A DNA stretch of 64,000 nucleotides. It comes from CAZYFH01 sp965249175. GTDB taxonomy: Bacteria; Acidobacteriota; Vicinamibacteria; Vicinamibacterales; UBA8438. Every line of letters starts with the position of its first letter. Position 1 is the stretch's first letter. Below, one piece after another: positions 26,717-36,166 of this stretch. A program made the translations under genes and the position numbers. Where the stretch lies: NCBI GenBank assembly GCA_965249175.1, contig OZ252227.1, positions 5,766,001 through 5,830,000 on the forward strand, given 5' to 3'. The notes beneath the pieces were generated by a model. It was not told where the DNA came from. It worked only from the letters and a program-made list of their open reading frames with translations, and searched no databases.

Positions 26717-27526
26717 TCAGGCCTTCGACCAGAGACTGCGCTGTTGGCCAACCGCCCGCCACAGCGCGGGGAAGGAGCGCCGATGGATGGAGGTCGGGCC
26801 GAATCGCCGGATGGCTTCACGATGCTGGGCGACGGGATAGCCCTTGTGTCGTGCGAGGCCGTATCCAGGAAACTGACGGTCAAGCCGGATCATCATCGCG
26901 TCCCGTGTGGTCTTGGCGAGGACGGAGGCGGCCGCCACGGACAAGCTCTTCTGATCGCCCTTGACGATAGCGCGCTGATGCATCGGCGTCCCCGGCACCA
27001 CCCGCGCATCGACCAAGAGGGCTTCCGGACGGGGATTGAGTGCCTCGACCGCCCGGCGCATGGCCAATAGGCCCGCGTGGTAGATGTTCAGCCGATCGAT
27101 CTCCTGATTGGTCGCCCGGCCGACCGCCCAACCTATGGCGCGGCGCTTGATCTCCACCGCCAACCGTGCCCGGTCCTTGGCCGAGAGCCGCTTGGAATCG
27201 TCGACGTCTTCGATGCGACCCTCCACGGCAAGAATCACCGCCGCTGCCACCACCGGCCCTGCCAGTGGGCTCATGCCCGCTTCGTCGACCCCCGCCACCA
27301 GCGTGGTGCCCGTCCCCCACAGGGCTCGCTCATAGCGGAGCATCCGGCGCAGACGCTGCCCTTCAACACGGTTCACCCTGCGACGCTTGTCAATGGCCGC
27401 GAGGATGCGGCGGGCCCCGGGGCGAGCGTCGTCTCGCAGCGTCTGCTCGAGGTCCCGTGGCAGGGGACGCTGGCCGTCGACATACCGTGCCCTGAGGTCG
27501 GACAGTCGTGAGCTATGGCGCGTCAC
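26717..27526 (-). CDS. rnhB: Ribonuclease HII, divergent
   Basis: RNase HII removes RNA from RNA-DNA hybrids and misincorporated ribonucleotides. The catalytic Asp81-Glu82 is in AGVDEAGMSPLAGPVVAAAV, with later acidic residues in ALLVDARVVP, and GDQKSLSVAAASVLAKTTRD and YGLARHKGYPVAQHREAIRR are typical. Two things differ from the usual enzyme. The DEAGRGPLAGPV motif reads DEAGMSPLAGPV, losing the Arg-Gly pair that contacts the RNA-DNA junction. There is also an extra N-terminal basic region of about 70 residues. The start is GTG. It lies 53 nt upstream of the cytochrome b gene and may be cotranscribed. Confidence 0.9.
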   Translation of the reverse strand: MTRHSSRLSDLRARYVDGQRPLPRDLEQTLRDDARPGARRILAAIDKRRRVNRVEGQRLRRMLRYERALWGTGTTLVAGVDEAGMSPLAGPVVAAAVILAVEGRIEDVDDSKRLSAKDRARLAVEIKRRAIGWAVGRATNQEIDRLNIYHAGLLAMRRAVEALNPRPEALLVDARVVPGTPMHQRAIVKGDQKSLSVAAASVLAKTTRDAMMIRLDRQFPGYGLARHKGYPVAQHREAIRRFGPTSIHRRSFPALWRAVGQQRSLWSKA

Positions 27527-27580
27527 GGCACGCCAGCGTAACAGAGTCAGACCGACGTGACCGGCGCTCTCGGACCGGGA

Positions 27581-29083
<1,503 letters not shown>

Positions 29084-29156
29084 CGGAGGTCTCCTACACA
29101 AAGACAAAGACGAGAAACTGGGGGACGCGCGCACCGAGGCGCACTGTCACATCATT

Positions 29157-30560
29157 CTACCGTGCCCGTCCAAACCACAGCGTGACGCGGAGTCCCGGGA
29201 AGTGGTCCCCCAGCTCGAGCCGAGCCTCGTGATGTTTCGCGACCGCCGCCACGAGGCTGAGGCCAAGGCCGGCACCCGGCTTGCTCCGACTCGAGTCGAG
29301 GCGATAGAAACGCTCGAGGACGCGCTCGCGCTCCGCCTCGGGGATACCCGGGCCGTCATCGGCCACGGTGAGCCCGATGCCGTCCGCCTGCGGCGAACTG
29401 CTCAGCGTGACGCGCCCGCCGGACGGCACGTGCTTCAGGGCGTTGTCGACGAGATTGGCGACCGCCTGGAACAGCAGGTCGCGATCGCCGCCGACCTCGA
29501 GGCCGGGCTCGTGATCGACGCGCAAGTCGAGACCGGCTTCGTCCAGCAGCGGGGCGTAGAGCTCGGCGACATCGTCGACCAGGCCTGCCAGATCGACCCG
29601 CACGAACCCCTGCCGACGACGACCCGACTCGATGCGTGCGATGCGCAGCAGCGCGTTGAAGGTGGTCAACAGGCCGTCGGCCTCGACTACAGCCTGTTCA
29701 GCGGTGTCGCGCCGCTCGGCCTCCACGACCGCTTGCTCGGCGGTGTCGCGCTGCTCGGCCGTCTCGCCCTGCCGGAGCAGCTCGAGCCGGTTGCGTAGCC
29801 GGGCCAACGGCGTCCGCAGGTCGTGTGCGATGTTGTCGGACACACGGCGCACGGCATCGACTTGCGCCTCGAGCTCCTCCAGCATGCGGTTGAGGTTGTC
29901 GGCCAGCTGCTCGATGTCGTCACCGGTCGGGTCGTCGGGAATGCGTCGCGTCAGGTCACCGGCCATCACGTCGCCGATCGCGGCGTTAATGACGCCGACG
30001 CGCCTGATGCGCCCTCGCGCGACGAGGGTGCCGCCGGCCAGCGCGAGCACCACGGTGAAGACCAGGCCCCACGTGATCGTGCGCACGATCGTGGCCCGAG
30101 CCAGTTCGAGCTCGTACATGTCGCGCCCGGCGAGCAAGTGAAACCCGCCCCGGAGCCGAAACGGCTTCGCGCGCGCCCAGTGCACGGGTTCTCCCTGTCG
30201 CGTGTCGAGCCGAAAGTCGAGCCAGCCATCCACATCGGCGTCGACCTGAGGCCAGGCGCTCAGGTTCCCGACTCGCGGTCTGTAGCTTGCGTCGGCGACC
30301 AAATACAACGAAGACCCGGAGGGCTGACGCGACAACCGGTCCTCGATGAGGGACGTCAGCCCTCGGAGCCCGGCCACGCCATACCGCTCGGCCAGCCCCG
30401 CGATCTCCGCCTCGATGGTTTCGTCCGCCTGGCGCAACATGTATCCGGCGGTGGACCAGTAGATGAAGGACAGCAGCAGCAGGGCCGAGACGGCGAACAG
30501 CGCCGCATAGGCCACGGCCAGGCGGAAGGGCGAGCTACGGAACAGGCTTTTCGTCTGCAC
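29157..30560 (-). CDS. HAMP-domain sensor histidine kinase
   Basis: A 467-residue membrane kinase. Helix 1 is at 14-36, a periplasmic sensor loop runs to about 155, and helix 2 is at 160-180. The HAMP domain follows (INAAIGDVMAGDLTRRIPDD), then the H box with phospho-acceptor His246 (NIAHDLRTPLARLRNRL), and the N, G1 and G2 boxes (ANLVDNALKHV, VADDGPGIP, GAGLGLSLVAAVAKHH). The GTG start at 30560 overlaps the response regulator gene by 26 nt, so the pair is coupled. A 39-bp tandem duplication adds 13 residues in the dimerisation helix hairpin after the H box. The signal is unknown; an envelope-stress input is possible because a Deg protease lies upstream. Confidence 0.9.
   Translation of the reverse strand: MQTKSLFRSSPFRLAVAYAALFAVSALLLLSFIYWSTAGYMLRQADETIEAEIAGLAERYGVAGLRGLTSLIEDRLSRQPSGSSLYLVADASYRPRVGNLSAWPQVDADVDGWLDFRLDTRQGEPVHWARAKPFRLRGGFHLLAGRDMYELELARATIVRTITWGLVFTVVLALAGGTLVARGRIRRVGVINAAIGDVMAGDLTRRIPDDPTGDDIEQLADNLNRMLEELEAQVDAVRRVSDNIAHDLRTPLARLRNRLELLRQGETAEQRDTAEQAVVEAERRDTAEQAVVEADGLLTTFNALLRIARIESGRRRQGFVRVDLAGLVDDVAELYAPLLDEAGLDLRVDHEPGLEVGGDRDLLFQAVANLVDNALKHVPSGGRVTLSSSPQADGIGLTVADDGPGIPEAERERVLERFYRLDSSRSKPGAGLGLSLVAAVAKHHEARLELGDHFPGLRVTLWFGRAR
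29679..29756. repeat. 39-bp in-frame tandem duplication inside kinase gene
   Basis: Two adjacent 39-bp units, 29679-29717 and 29718-29756, encode the minus-strand repeats ERRDTAEQAVVEA and EQRDTAEQAVVEA. They differ mainly at third codon positions, so the duplication is older than those at 25910 and 44753. Confidence 0.75.
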
Positions 30561-31224
30561 GGATGACGTATCCGGCGCCTCGCACGGTGTGGATGAGAGG
30601 CGCGTCGAAGTCACGATCGATCTTGCGACGCAGTCGGCTGACGTGCACGTCGATGACGTTGGTCTGCGGGTCGAAGTGGTAGTCCCACACCTGTTCCAGC
30701 AGCATCGTGCGGGTGACGACCTGGCCGTGGTGACGCATGAGGTATTCGAGCAGCCGGAACTCCCGCGGCTGCACCTCGATCGCCTGACCGGCGCGGCGGA
30801 CCTCGCGGGTGAGCAGGTCCATCTCGAGATCGCCGACCTGCAGTTGGGTCTGGGCCGCCTCGCCCTCGGCGCGACGCACGAGGGCATCAAGCCGGGCGAC
30901 CAGCTCCGAGAAGGCGAACGGCTTGACGAGATAGTCGTCGCCGCCCCGCTGCAACCCCTCCACGCGATCGTCCACCTCGCCGAGCGCGCTGAGAATCAGG
31001 ACGGGCGTCCGCTGATTGGATTTGCGAAACGTCTCGATGATCGAGAGCCCGTCGAGCCCCGGAAGCATCCGGTCGACGACCATCACGTCGAACGACCGGT
31101 CCAGCGCGAGAAACAGCCCGTTCTTGCCGTCGCCGGTCGCGTCGACGACGTGCCCGGTCTGGCTCAGGCCGCGCACGAGGTATTCGCGCGTTTCTCGGTC
31201 GTCCTCGATGACGAGGATGCGCAT
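30535..31224 (-). CDS. OmpR-family response regulator
   Basis: A 229-residue transcription factor. The receiver domain has the acidic pair Asp8-Asp9, phospho-acceptor Asp51 (VMVVDRMLPGLDG), Thr/Ser79 in VLILSALGE and Lys101 (DDYLVKPF). The winged-helix DNA-binding domain carries LTREVRRAGQAIEVQPREFR, LLEYLMRHHGQVVTRTMLL and VDVHVSRLRRKID-like sequence, ending HTVRGAGYVIRA. It is partner of the overlapping kinase gene. ATG 31224 begins the receiver. Target promoters are unknown; two candidates are the palindrome upstream of the protease gene and its own leader. Confidence 0.94.
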   Translation of the reverse strand: MRILVIEDDRETREYLVRGLSQTGHVVDATGDGKNGLFLALDRSFDVMVVDRMLPGLDGLSIIETFRKSNQRTPVLILSALGEVDDRVEGLQRGGDDYLVKPFAFSELVARLDALVRRAEGEAAQTQLQVGDLEMDLLTREVRRAGQAIEVQPREFRLLEYLMRHHGQVVTRTMLLEQVWDYHFDPQTNVIDVHVSRLRRKIDRDFDAPLIHTVRGAGYVIRADEKPVP

Positions 31225-31290
31225 GGGCGACAGCTAGTGTACCGAACGAGAGGAGCGACGGACGGCGAGGACGTCCCGACACCGCCCATC

Positions 31291-31406
31291 TGCCGGCCAC
31301 CCACATCCCGCCAGAAACCGCTACGCCTCGTGCGCCGTGGTGCCGCGTTCAGGGGCGGCGTTGCTTCGGCTTCGGACGGTTTCCGGCGGGATGTGGGCGA
31401 CCGGCA
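31291..31406. repeat. 30-bp inverted repeat around a 56-nt loop
   Basis: Left arm 31291-31320 and right arm 31377-31406 are complementary at 27 of 30 positions, including the core CCCACATCCCGCC. The element fills the gap between the protease gene and the response regulator gene on the same strand. It encodes nothing. Size and symmetry fit a MITE-like element or a large transcription-ending or processing hairpin. Confidence 0.75.
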
Positions 31407-31421
31407 TTTACCCGCGGTGTG

Positions 31422-32918
31422 TTAGGCGAGCGGCACCGCGACAAACCGGCTGCTGTCGCCCCGGGTGATCTGGAGCACGACGCTCGGGCGTTCGTTCTCG
31501 CGGAGGCGATCGACGCGCGCGCGGACATCTGCGGGGGCGGCGACGGGGTCGCGGCCGACTTGCACAATGACGTCCCCGGGCCGCACGCCCACGCCGGCGG
31601 CCGCACCGTCTCGATCGACGCCGACGACCAGCACACCGTCGGTGTCGCGTTCCACCGCGTGGCGCCTGCGGTTCTCCGCCGTGAGCGGCGCGAGTGACAG
31701 GCCGAGCGGGGCCGCACCGGGTCGTACGTCCGTCGCCGGGCGCACCGCCGCAACCTCCTCGGGATTGGCCGCCAGCCGCACATGCACCGTCATGCGGCTA
31801 TCGTCGCGCACCAGCTCCATCGCCGTGTCCCGATCGGGACCTGCGGCCGCGACACCGCGCGTCAGGTCCTTGATGCCTTCTACCGGCTTCCCGTCGAAGG
31901 CGACGATCACGTCGCCCGCCAGGAGGCCTGCCTCGGCGGCCGGGCTACTGTCGACGACGCTCGCCACCAGGGCACCGCGCGCCGTCTCGAGACCGAATCC
32001 GGCCGCGAGCTCCTCGTCCATCTGTTGGATCTGCACGCCGAGCCAGCCGCGTGCGACACGCCCGTTCTCACGTAGCTGCGCGACGATGGGCGCCGCCTGC
32101 GAGGCCGGAATGGCGAAGCCGATGCCCACGCTGCCGCCATTCGGCGAGTAGATCGCTGTGTTGACGCCGATCACTTTGCCGGTCGTATCGAACAACGGCC
32201 CGCCGGAGTTCCCGTGGTTGATGGGGGCGTCGATCTGGAGGAAGTCGTCGAACGGACCCGATTTGATGTCGCGCCCGCGCGCCGAGACGATGCCGGTCGT
32301 CGCGGTCCCACCCAGCCCAAACGGGTTACCGATGGCGATCACCCAATCACCGGCGCGCGTGCCGTCGGAGTCCCCGAACGCCGCGAACGGCAGTGCGTCG
32401 TCCGATTGCACCTCGAGCAGCGCCAGGTCCGTCTTCGGGTCCCGCCCAACCAGCTCGGCCGGCAGTCGGGTACCGTTGTTCAGGGTCACGACGATCTCGT
32501 CCGCCCCGTCGATGACGTGATTGTTCGTCACGATCAGGCCGGCGGCGTCGACGATGAACCCGGAGCCCATCGCGCGCGCCTGGGGCATACCGGCCTGCGC
32601 CGGCGAGAACGACTGCCGACGGAAGAACCGCCGGAAGAACTCCTCGAACGAGGGATCCCCGCGGAACGGTCCGTCAGCGCGCGGACCGGCCAAGCGACGA
32701 TCCGCCATCGTCGTGGAGATGTTGACCACCGCGGGCTTCACCGCCTCGATGACATCGGCGAAGCTCGCCGGGACGGACGACGCGACGACTGCCTCATCGA
32801 CCGGCGCCGCGGCTGCGGCGCCCGGCGTCGGGAGGAACTCCCACCGACCCAACGCCGCGACCATGACCAGAGCAACCGCGACGACGCTCACGCGCAACGG
32901 AAGACGTGTAGATGTCAT
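31422..32918 (-). CDS. DegP/HtrA-family periplasmic serine protease
   Basis: A 498-residue exported Do-type protease that degrades misfolded envelope proteins. A signal anchor covers about residues 8-25. The trypsin-like triad is His134 (IVTNNHVIDGAD), Asp164 (DPKTDLALLEV) and Ser238 (APINHGNSGGPLF). Two PDZ domains follow, the first around GWLGVQIQQMDEELAAGFGL and the second around DTDGVLVVGVDRDGAAAGVG. The ATG at 32918 is preceded by AAGGAGG. It lies upstream of the two-component genes on the same strand, as in many envelope-stress loci. Confidence 0.93.
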   Translation of the reverse strand: MTSTRLPLRVSVVAVALVMVAALGRWEFLPTPGAAAAAPVDEAVVASSVPASFADVIEAVKPAVVNISTTMADRRLAGPRADGPFRGDPSFEEFFRRFFRRQSFSPAQAGMPQARAMGSGFIVDAAGLIVTNNHVIDGADEIVVTLNNGTRLPAELVGRDPKTDLALLEVQSDDALPFAAFGDSDGTRAGDWVIAIGNPFGLGGTATTGIVSARGRDIKSGPFDDFLQIDAPINHGNSGGPLFDTTGKVIGVNTAIYSPNGGSVGIGFAIPASQAAPIVAQLRENGRVARGWLGVQIQQMDEELAAGFGLETARGALVASVVDSSPAAEAGLLAGDVIVAFDGKPVEGIKDLTRGVAAAGPDRDTAMELVRDDSRMTVHVRLAANPEEVAAVRPATDVRPGAAPLGLSLAPLTAENRRRHAVERDTDGVLVVGVDRDGAAAGVGVRPGDVIVQVGRDPVAAPADVRARVDRLRENERPSVVLQITRGDSSRFVAVPLA

Positions 32919-32982
32919 GACGTCATGCCTCCTTGTCGTTGGATCACGGTAGCCCGCGCAAGATGACGGGGTCGTGACCGAC

Positions 32983-33002
32983 ACATGACCGATTGGTCAT
33001 GT
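32983..33002. promoter_or_regulatory. 8-bp palindrome upstream of the Deg protease
   Basis: ACATGACC and GGTCATGT surround GATT, 65-84 nt before the protease ATG, where a promoter should be. A further partial copy of the half-site (GTGACCGAC) lies just upstream. It is a candidate operator for the adjacent response regulator or another dimeric factor. Confidence 0.5.
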
Positions 33003-33045
33003 CGGAGGCAGCGTCGGTAGACGCGGAGGATGGCGGGACGGCCGC

Positions 33046-33186
33046 CTATCGCTGGAATGCGAAGGCGATGCGATACACCGCTTCAATGAGGGTGTGCCCG
33101 ACCGCAGCCAGGCTGGCCTCGCTTACCGTGTCGAGGGTGTCTTGTTGAGTATGCCAGTGGGGATAGTCGAGTTCGATTGACGAGTA
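33046..33186 (-). pseudogene. C-terminal remnant of an M28-type peptidase
   Basis: The last 46 residues match the end of M28 zinc aminopeptidases: SSIELDYPHWHTQQDTLDTV, with the metal-ligand His in WHT, followed by SEASLAAVGHTLIEAVYRIA. Upstream in the same frame the sequence stops looking like a peptidase exactly where the plus-strand antitoxin gene begins (33196). The 5' part of the gene has been lost. Confidence 0.7.
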
Positions 33187-33195
33187 TCCTGGTGA

Positions 33196-33390
33196 TTGCC
33201 GTCGATAGACGAAGCAGCTTGGAACGAGCTGCGTGCGCTCGCGGCCGAGTCGCACCAACACATCTCCGGAGTGCTCACCGAGGCCGTTCGCGAATACCTG
33301 CGGAAACGGCGCGTGAGACCCATCGTCCTGGATCACCTCGAGGCGTCGATAGCGAAGAACGAGAAGCTGGGTCGACTGCTTGCCGAGTGA
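33196..33390 (+). CDS. Antitoxin of a Doc-type toxin pair (RHH-like)
   Basis: A 64-residue protein that opens PSIDEAAWNELRALAAESHQ and continues with HISGVLTEAVREYLRKRRVR, a ribbon-helix-helix-like antitoxin pattern, then a toxin-binding tail VLDHLEASIAKNEKLGRLLA. TTG is the only start after an in-frame TGA, and no ribosome site is evident, so a few N-terminal residues of the usual first strand may have been lost at the junction with the peptidase remnant. It overlaps the toxin gene by 11 nt. Confidence 0.72.
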   Translation: MPSIDEAAWNELRALAAESHQHISGVLTEAVREYLRKRRVRPIVLDHLEASIAKNEKLGRLLAE

Positions 33391-33781
33391 CCGCGTCCTT
33401 TTCCTGACGGTCGACGAGGCGCTCGCGATTCATCAGCGCATGATCAACGCGTTTGGCGGCCCGCCCGGGGTGCAGGATCTCGGCTTCCTCGAAAGCGCCC
33501 TGTTCCGCCCCCGCACCGGCTACTACGACGACCTGCCGACGATGGCCGCAGCCCAGTTCGAATCGCTGTTGATGAACCATCCCTTCATCGATGGCAACAA
33601 GCGCGTCGCTTTCTTCGCGACCGATGTCTTCCTCCGCTTGAACGGGTACGAATTGGAAGTGGACGCGGACGAGGCGCATCGCTTTCTCATCGGTCTTCTT
33701 GAACGGGGCGAGGCCGACTACGAGCACCTCGTGCCGTGGATCCGGGAGCACCTATGCGGGCGAATGGGACAGCACGGCTAG
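33380..33781 (+). CDS. Doc/Fic-family toxin
   Basis: A 133-residue Doc-type toxin. Doc proteins phosphorylate EF-Tu and stop translation until neutralised. The Fic/Doc active-site loop is complete: NHPFIDGNKRVAFFATDVFL, catalytic His67 to Arg75. The N-terminal VLFLTVDEALAIHQRMINAF and GVQDLGFLESALFRP match the family. The start is TTG overlapping the antitoxin end; the first conserved residues are RVLFLTVDEAL. The operon is antitoxin then toxin. Confidence 0.87.
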   Translation: MPSDRVLFLTVDEALAIHQRMINAFGGPPGVQDLGFLESALFRPRTGYYDDLPTMAAAQFESLLMNHPFIDGNKRVAFFATDVFLRLNGYELEVDADEAHRFLIGLLERGEADYEHLVPWIREHLCGRMGQHG

Positions 33782-33811
33782 TCGACCGGTCGGGGTCTTG
33801 AGTCGAGAGAA

Positions 33812-35305
33812 CTACCGCCGGCGGGGACCTGACGGACGACCGCCACTCCGACGCGGGCGCCCCGGCCGGTCGGGCCGGTCGAACTTGCGCGGGACGGGGG
33901 GCCGGCTCATGGCCGGGGCGGATGCGTCACCCGACGGCACCGGCAGGGCGTGCAGCGTCTGCTGGTAGTAGTCGTCGAGCAGCATGGCGATGAGCGCGGA
34001 CTCGTCTTCGTTGTCGGCAAGCGTGCGCGCGAGCGGCACGAATCGCGCGCTCCGCTCGGTCTTGAGCTTGTCACGCTCGCGCAACCGGGCCTCGAGCAGC
34101 GTCGTCACGCGCTCGCTGACGATCGCCGACACGTCGGCGTCTGTCGGCGCGGGCCGCTTGTGGAACTCGACGCCGTAGCGTTTGGCGATCTCGTCGATCT
34201 CGAGCGTTTCCGCTTCGGTCACCAGCGAGAGCGCGATCCCCTCGGCGCCGGCCCGTCCCGTGCGACCGGCGCGATGGATGTAGTCCTCGGCATCCTCGGG
34301 CGGCTCGTACTGGATGACGTGCGACAGCTCGGGAATATCGAGGCCCCGCGAGGCAACGTCGGTCGCCACCAGAAAGCGCAGCTTCCCGGCGCGTACGCGC
34401 TTGAGGATCTGCTCACGGTCGCTCTGCGATCGGTCGGCGCTCAGGTCGTCGGCGTCATAGCCGAACCGCTGCAGAACGACCGTCACGTAATGCACGTTCG
34501 CCTTGGTGTTGCAGAAGATGAACGCCGACGCCGGATTCTCCATTTCAATGATGCGCACCAGCGCCCTGTCCTTCTCCATCGCCGGCACGATGTAGAAGAT
34601 GTGCTCGGTGTCGGTGACGTGAACGTGGTCGCGGCTAAGGGTCAGGAACTGGGGCTCGGCGATGAACTCCCGTGCCGTGCGCATGACCGAGTCCGGGAAG
34701 GTGGCCGAGAACATGGTGGTGTGAATCGATCGGTTCGGGAGGTAGTTCTGCACCTCCTTCATGTCGGGGTAGAACCCCATCGACAACATCCGGTCGGCCT
34801 CGTCGAAGACGAGCATCGAGACGTGATCGAGAGAGAACGTCCGGCGGAGAAGGTGATCGAGCGCGCGACCAGGTGTCGCCACCACCAGGTGCGCGCCTCC
34901 ACGCAGGACATCGACCTGCGGACCGTAGCCGACGCCCCCATAGACGGCGACCGTCCGGAATCCGGTAGCGGCCCACAATGTCTCGGCGTCCTGCCGCACC
35001 TGCCGCGCCAGTTCCCGTGTCGGCACCAGCACCAGCGCCTGACAGCGGGCCTTGTTCGGATCGAGGCGTTCGAGCATCGGGAGGAGAAACGCGGCGGTCT
35101 TGCCGCTCCCGGTCCGGGCCTGGATAACAAGGTCGCGCCCCGCCAGCAGATACGGAATACCGCGGGCCTGAACCGGCATCAGCTCGGTCCATCCGGGCCG
35201 AGCCACCGCCTGGCGGAGCCGATCCGGCAGCCCCTCTATCGTCACTTCGGGCAGCGGATCCGCGGGCTCTTCGACCGACTGGTTCTGGGCGTTGGGTGTC
35301 GTCAC
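33812..35305 (-). CDS. DEAD-box RNA helicase
   Basis: A 497-residue ATP-dependent RNA helicase. Motifs in order: Q-motif region MPVQARGIPYLLAGRD, I ARTGSGKTAAF, Ia VPTRELARQ, Ib ATPGRALDHL, II VFDEADRM, III FSATFP, IV FIFCNTKAN, V ATDVASRGLDIPE and VI YIHRAGRTGRAG. The C-terminal tail is rich in Arg, Gly and Pro (DRPDRPGRPRRSGGRPSG), typical of RNA-binding tails. The start is GTG with a weak ribosome site. It probably acts in ribosome assembly or mRNA turnover. Confidence 0.95.
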   Translation of the reverse strand: MTTPNAQNQSVEEPADPLPEVTIEGLPDRLRQAVARPGWTELMPVQARGIPYLLAGRDLVIQARTGSGKTAAFLLPMLERLDPNKARCQALVLVPTRELARQVRQDAETLWAATGFRTVAVYGGVGYGPQVDVLRGGAHLVVATPGRALDHLLRRTFSLDHVSMLVFDEADRMLSMGFYPDMKEVQNYLPNRSIHTTMFSATFPDSVMRTAREFIAEPQFLTLSRDHVHVTDTEHIFYIVPAMEKDRALVRIIEMENPASAFIFCNTKANVHYVTVVLQRFGYDADDLSADRSQSDREQILKRVRAGKLRFLVATDVASRGLDIPELSHVIQYEPPEDAEDYIHRAGRTGRAGAEGIALSLVTEAETLEIDEIAKRYGVEFHKRPAPTDADVSAIVSERVTTLLEARLRERDKLKTERSARFVPLARTLADNEDESALIAMLLDDYYQQTLHALPVPSGDASAPAMSRPPVPRKFDRPDRPGRPRRSGGRPSGPRRR

Positions 35306-35430
35306 AGGCCTTCGGGGACTGCGTCATTCTACACACCCCCTTGGTATGATGCGGGCCATGGTCCTTCTCGCCACCATTCAGGCGGACACCATCGTCTTCG
35401 CGCTCGGCTTCGAATAACACACGGGACCGC
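35306..35430. other. Short gap with a possible 23-codon leader ORF
   Basis: Between divergent genes, an ATG-initiated frame at about 35345-35416 encodes a mostly hydrophobic 23-residue peptide (MMRAMVLLATIQADTIVFAL and three more residues). It may be the stub of a lost membrane protein gene. No other structure is seen. Confidence 0.25.
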
Positions 35431-36163
35431 ATGCCACTGTCGCCTCACGACATGAACGGCGCGGACGTCTTCGAGCACTACGCTCGCCGCACGGCGACGT
35501 AACGCGGCGCGTGGAGCGCACCGTGCTGGGTGATGAGGTCGGTCTGAACGGCTACACGACGTTCGCCGAGGCCGAGACGCTGTGCGGGGTCGTTGGCGCG
35601 CGACCGGGCCACCAGTTCCTGGACGTCGGTTGCGGATACGGTTGGCCCGGCGTCCAGATCGCGCTTCGGCATCCATGCGATGTCGTCTTCAGTGACGTGC
35701 CACTGGACGCGCTACGTGAGGCACAGGCTCATGTCGGTGGTGGCGCACTCCGCGGTCGGGCGGACGTCGTAGCGTCCGATGGCCGCTGGCTGCCGTTTCG
35801 TGCGGCGTCCTTCGACGCCGTCGTGCACGCGGACGTGTTCTGTTGAATTGCCGACAAGCTCTCCGTGTTGAGAGAGTGCCATCGGATCATCAAGCCGGGC
35901 GGGTGGTCGGCTCGCCGGACGGATTGGCGCAGTCGGCCGGCTTTGGTGATGTCAGGCTGCGGGATGCGACGGGCCTCTTTCGAACCACATGCGAAGGGCT
36001 CCTCGAGGCGTCGTCACGATGGGAAGACGATCTGCGCGCCGAGCAGGGTGACGAGGCCTACGTCGAGGGACGCCGCAAAGGCGAGGCGATGTTGACCGGC
36101 ATCCGTGAGGGGCTGCTTCTTCGCTCGATGGTTATCGGCGTCAAGCCACGAGCGACGACGTGA
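35431..36163 (+). pseudogene. SAM-dependent methyltransferase, multiply broken
   Basis: Fragments of one class I methyltransferase can be aligned in order: ATG 35431 with DVFEHYARRTA, then a stop/frameshift near 35500. Next comes RTVLGDEVGLNGYTTFAEAE and the SAM motif QFLDVGCGYGWPGVQIALRH, followed by RAASFDAVVHADVFC. A TGA at 35844-35846 interrupts the frame, which resumes as IADKLSVLRECHRIIKPGG. A deletion and frameshift follow, and the C-terminus appears in another frame as SAGFGDVRLRDATGLFRTTC to LLLRSMVIGVKPRATT. At least four lesions make this a real pseudogene. The former substrate is unknown. Confidence 0.85.
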
Positions 36164-36166
36164 CGG

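Noticed and set aside
33950..35455. A 501-codon plus-strand open frame
   Set aside because: Antisense to the DEAD-box helicase; charged low-complexity product.
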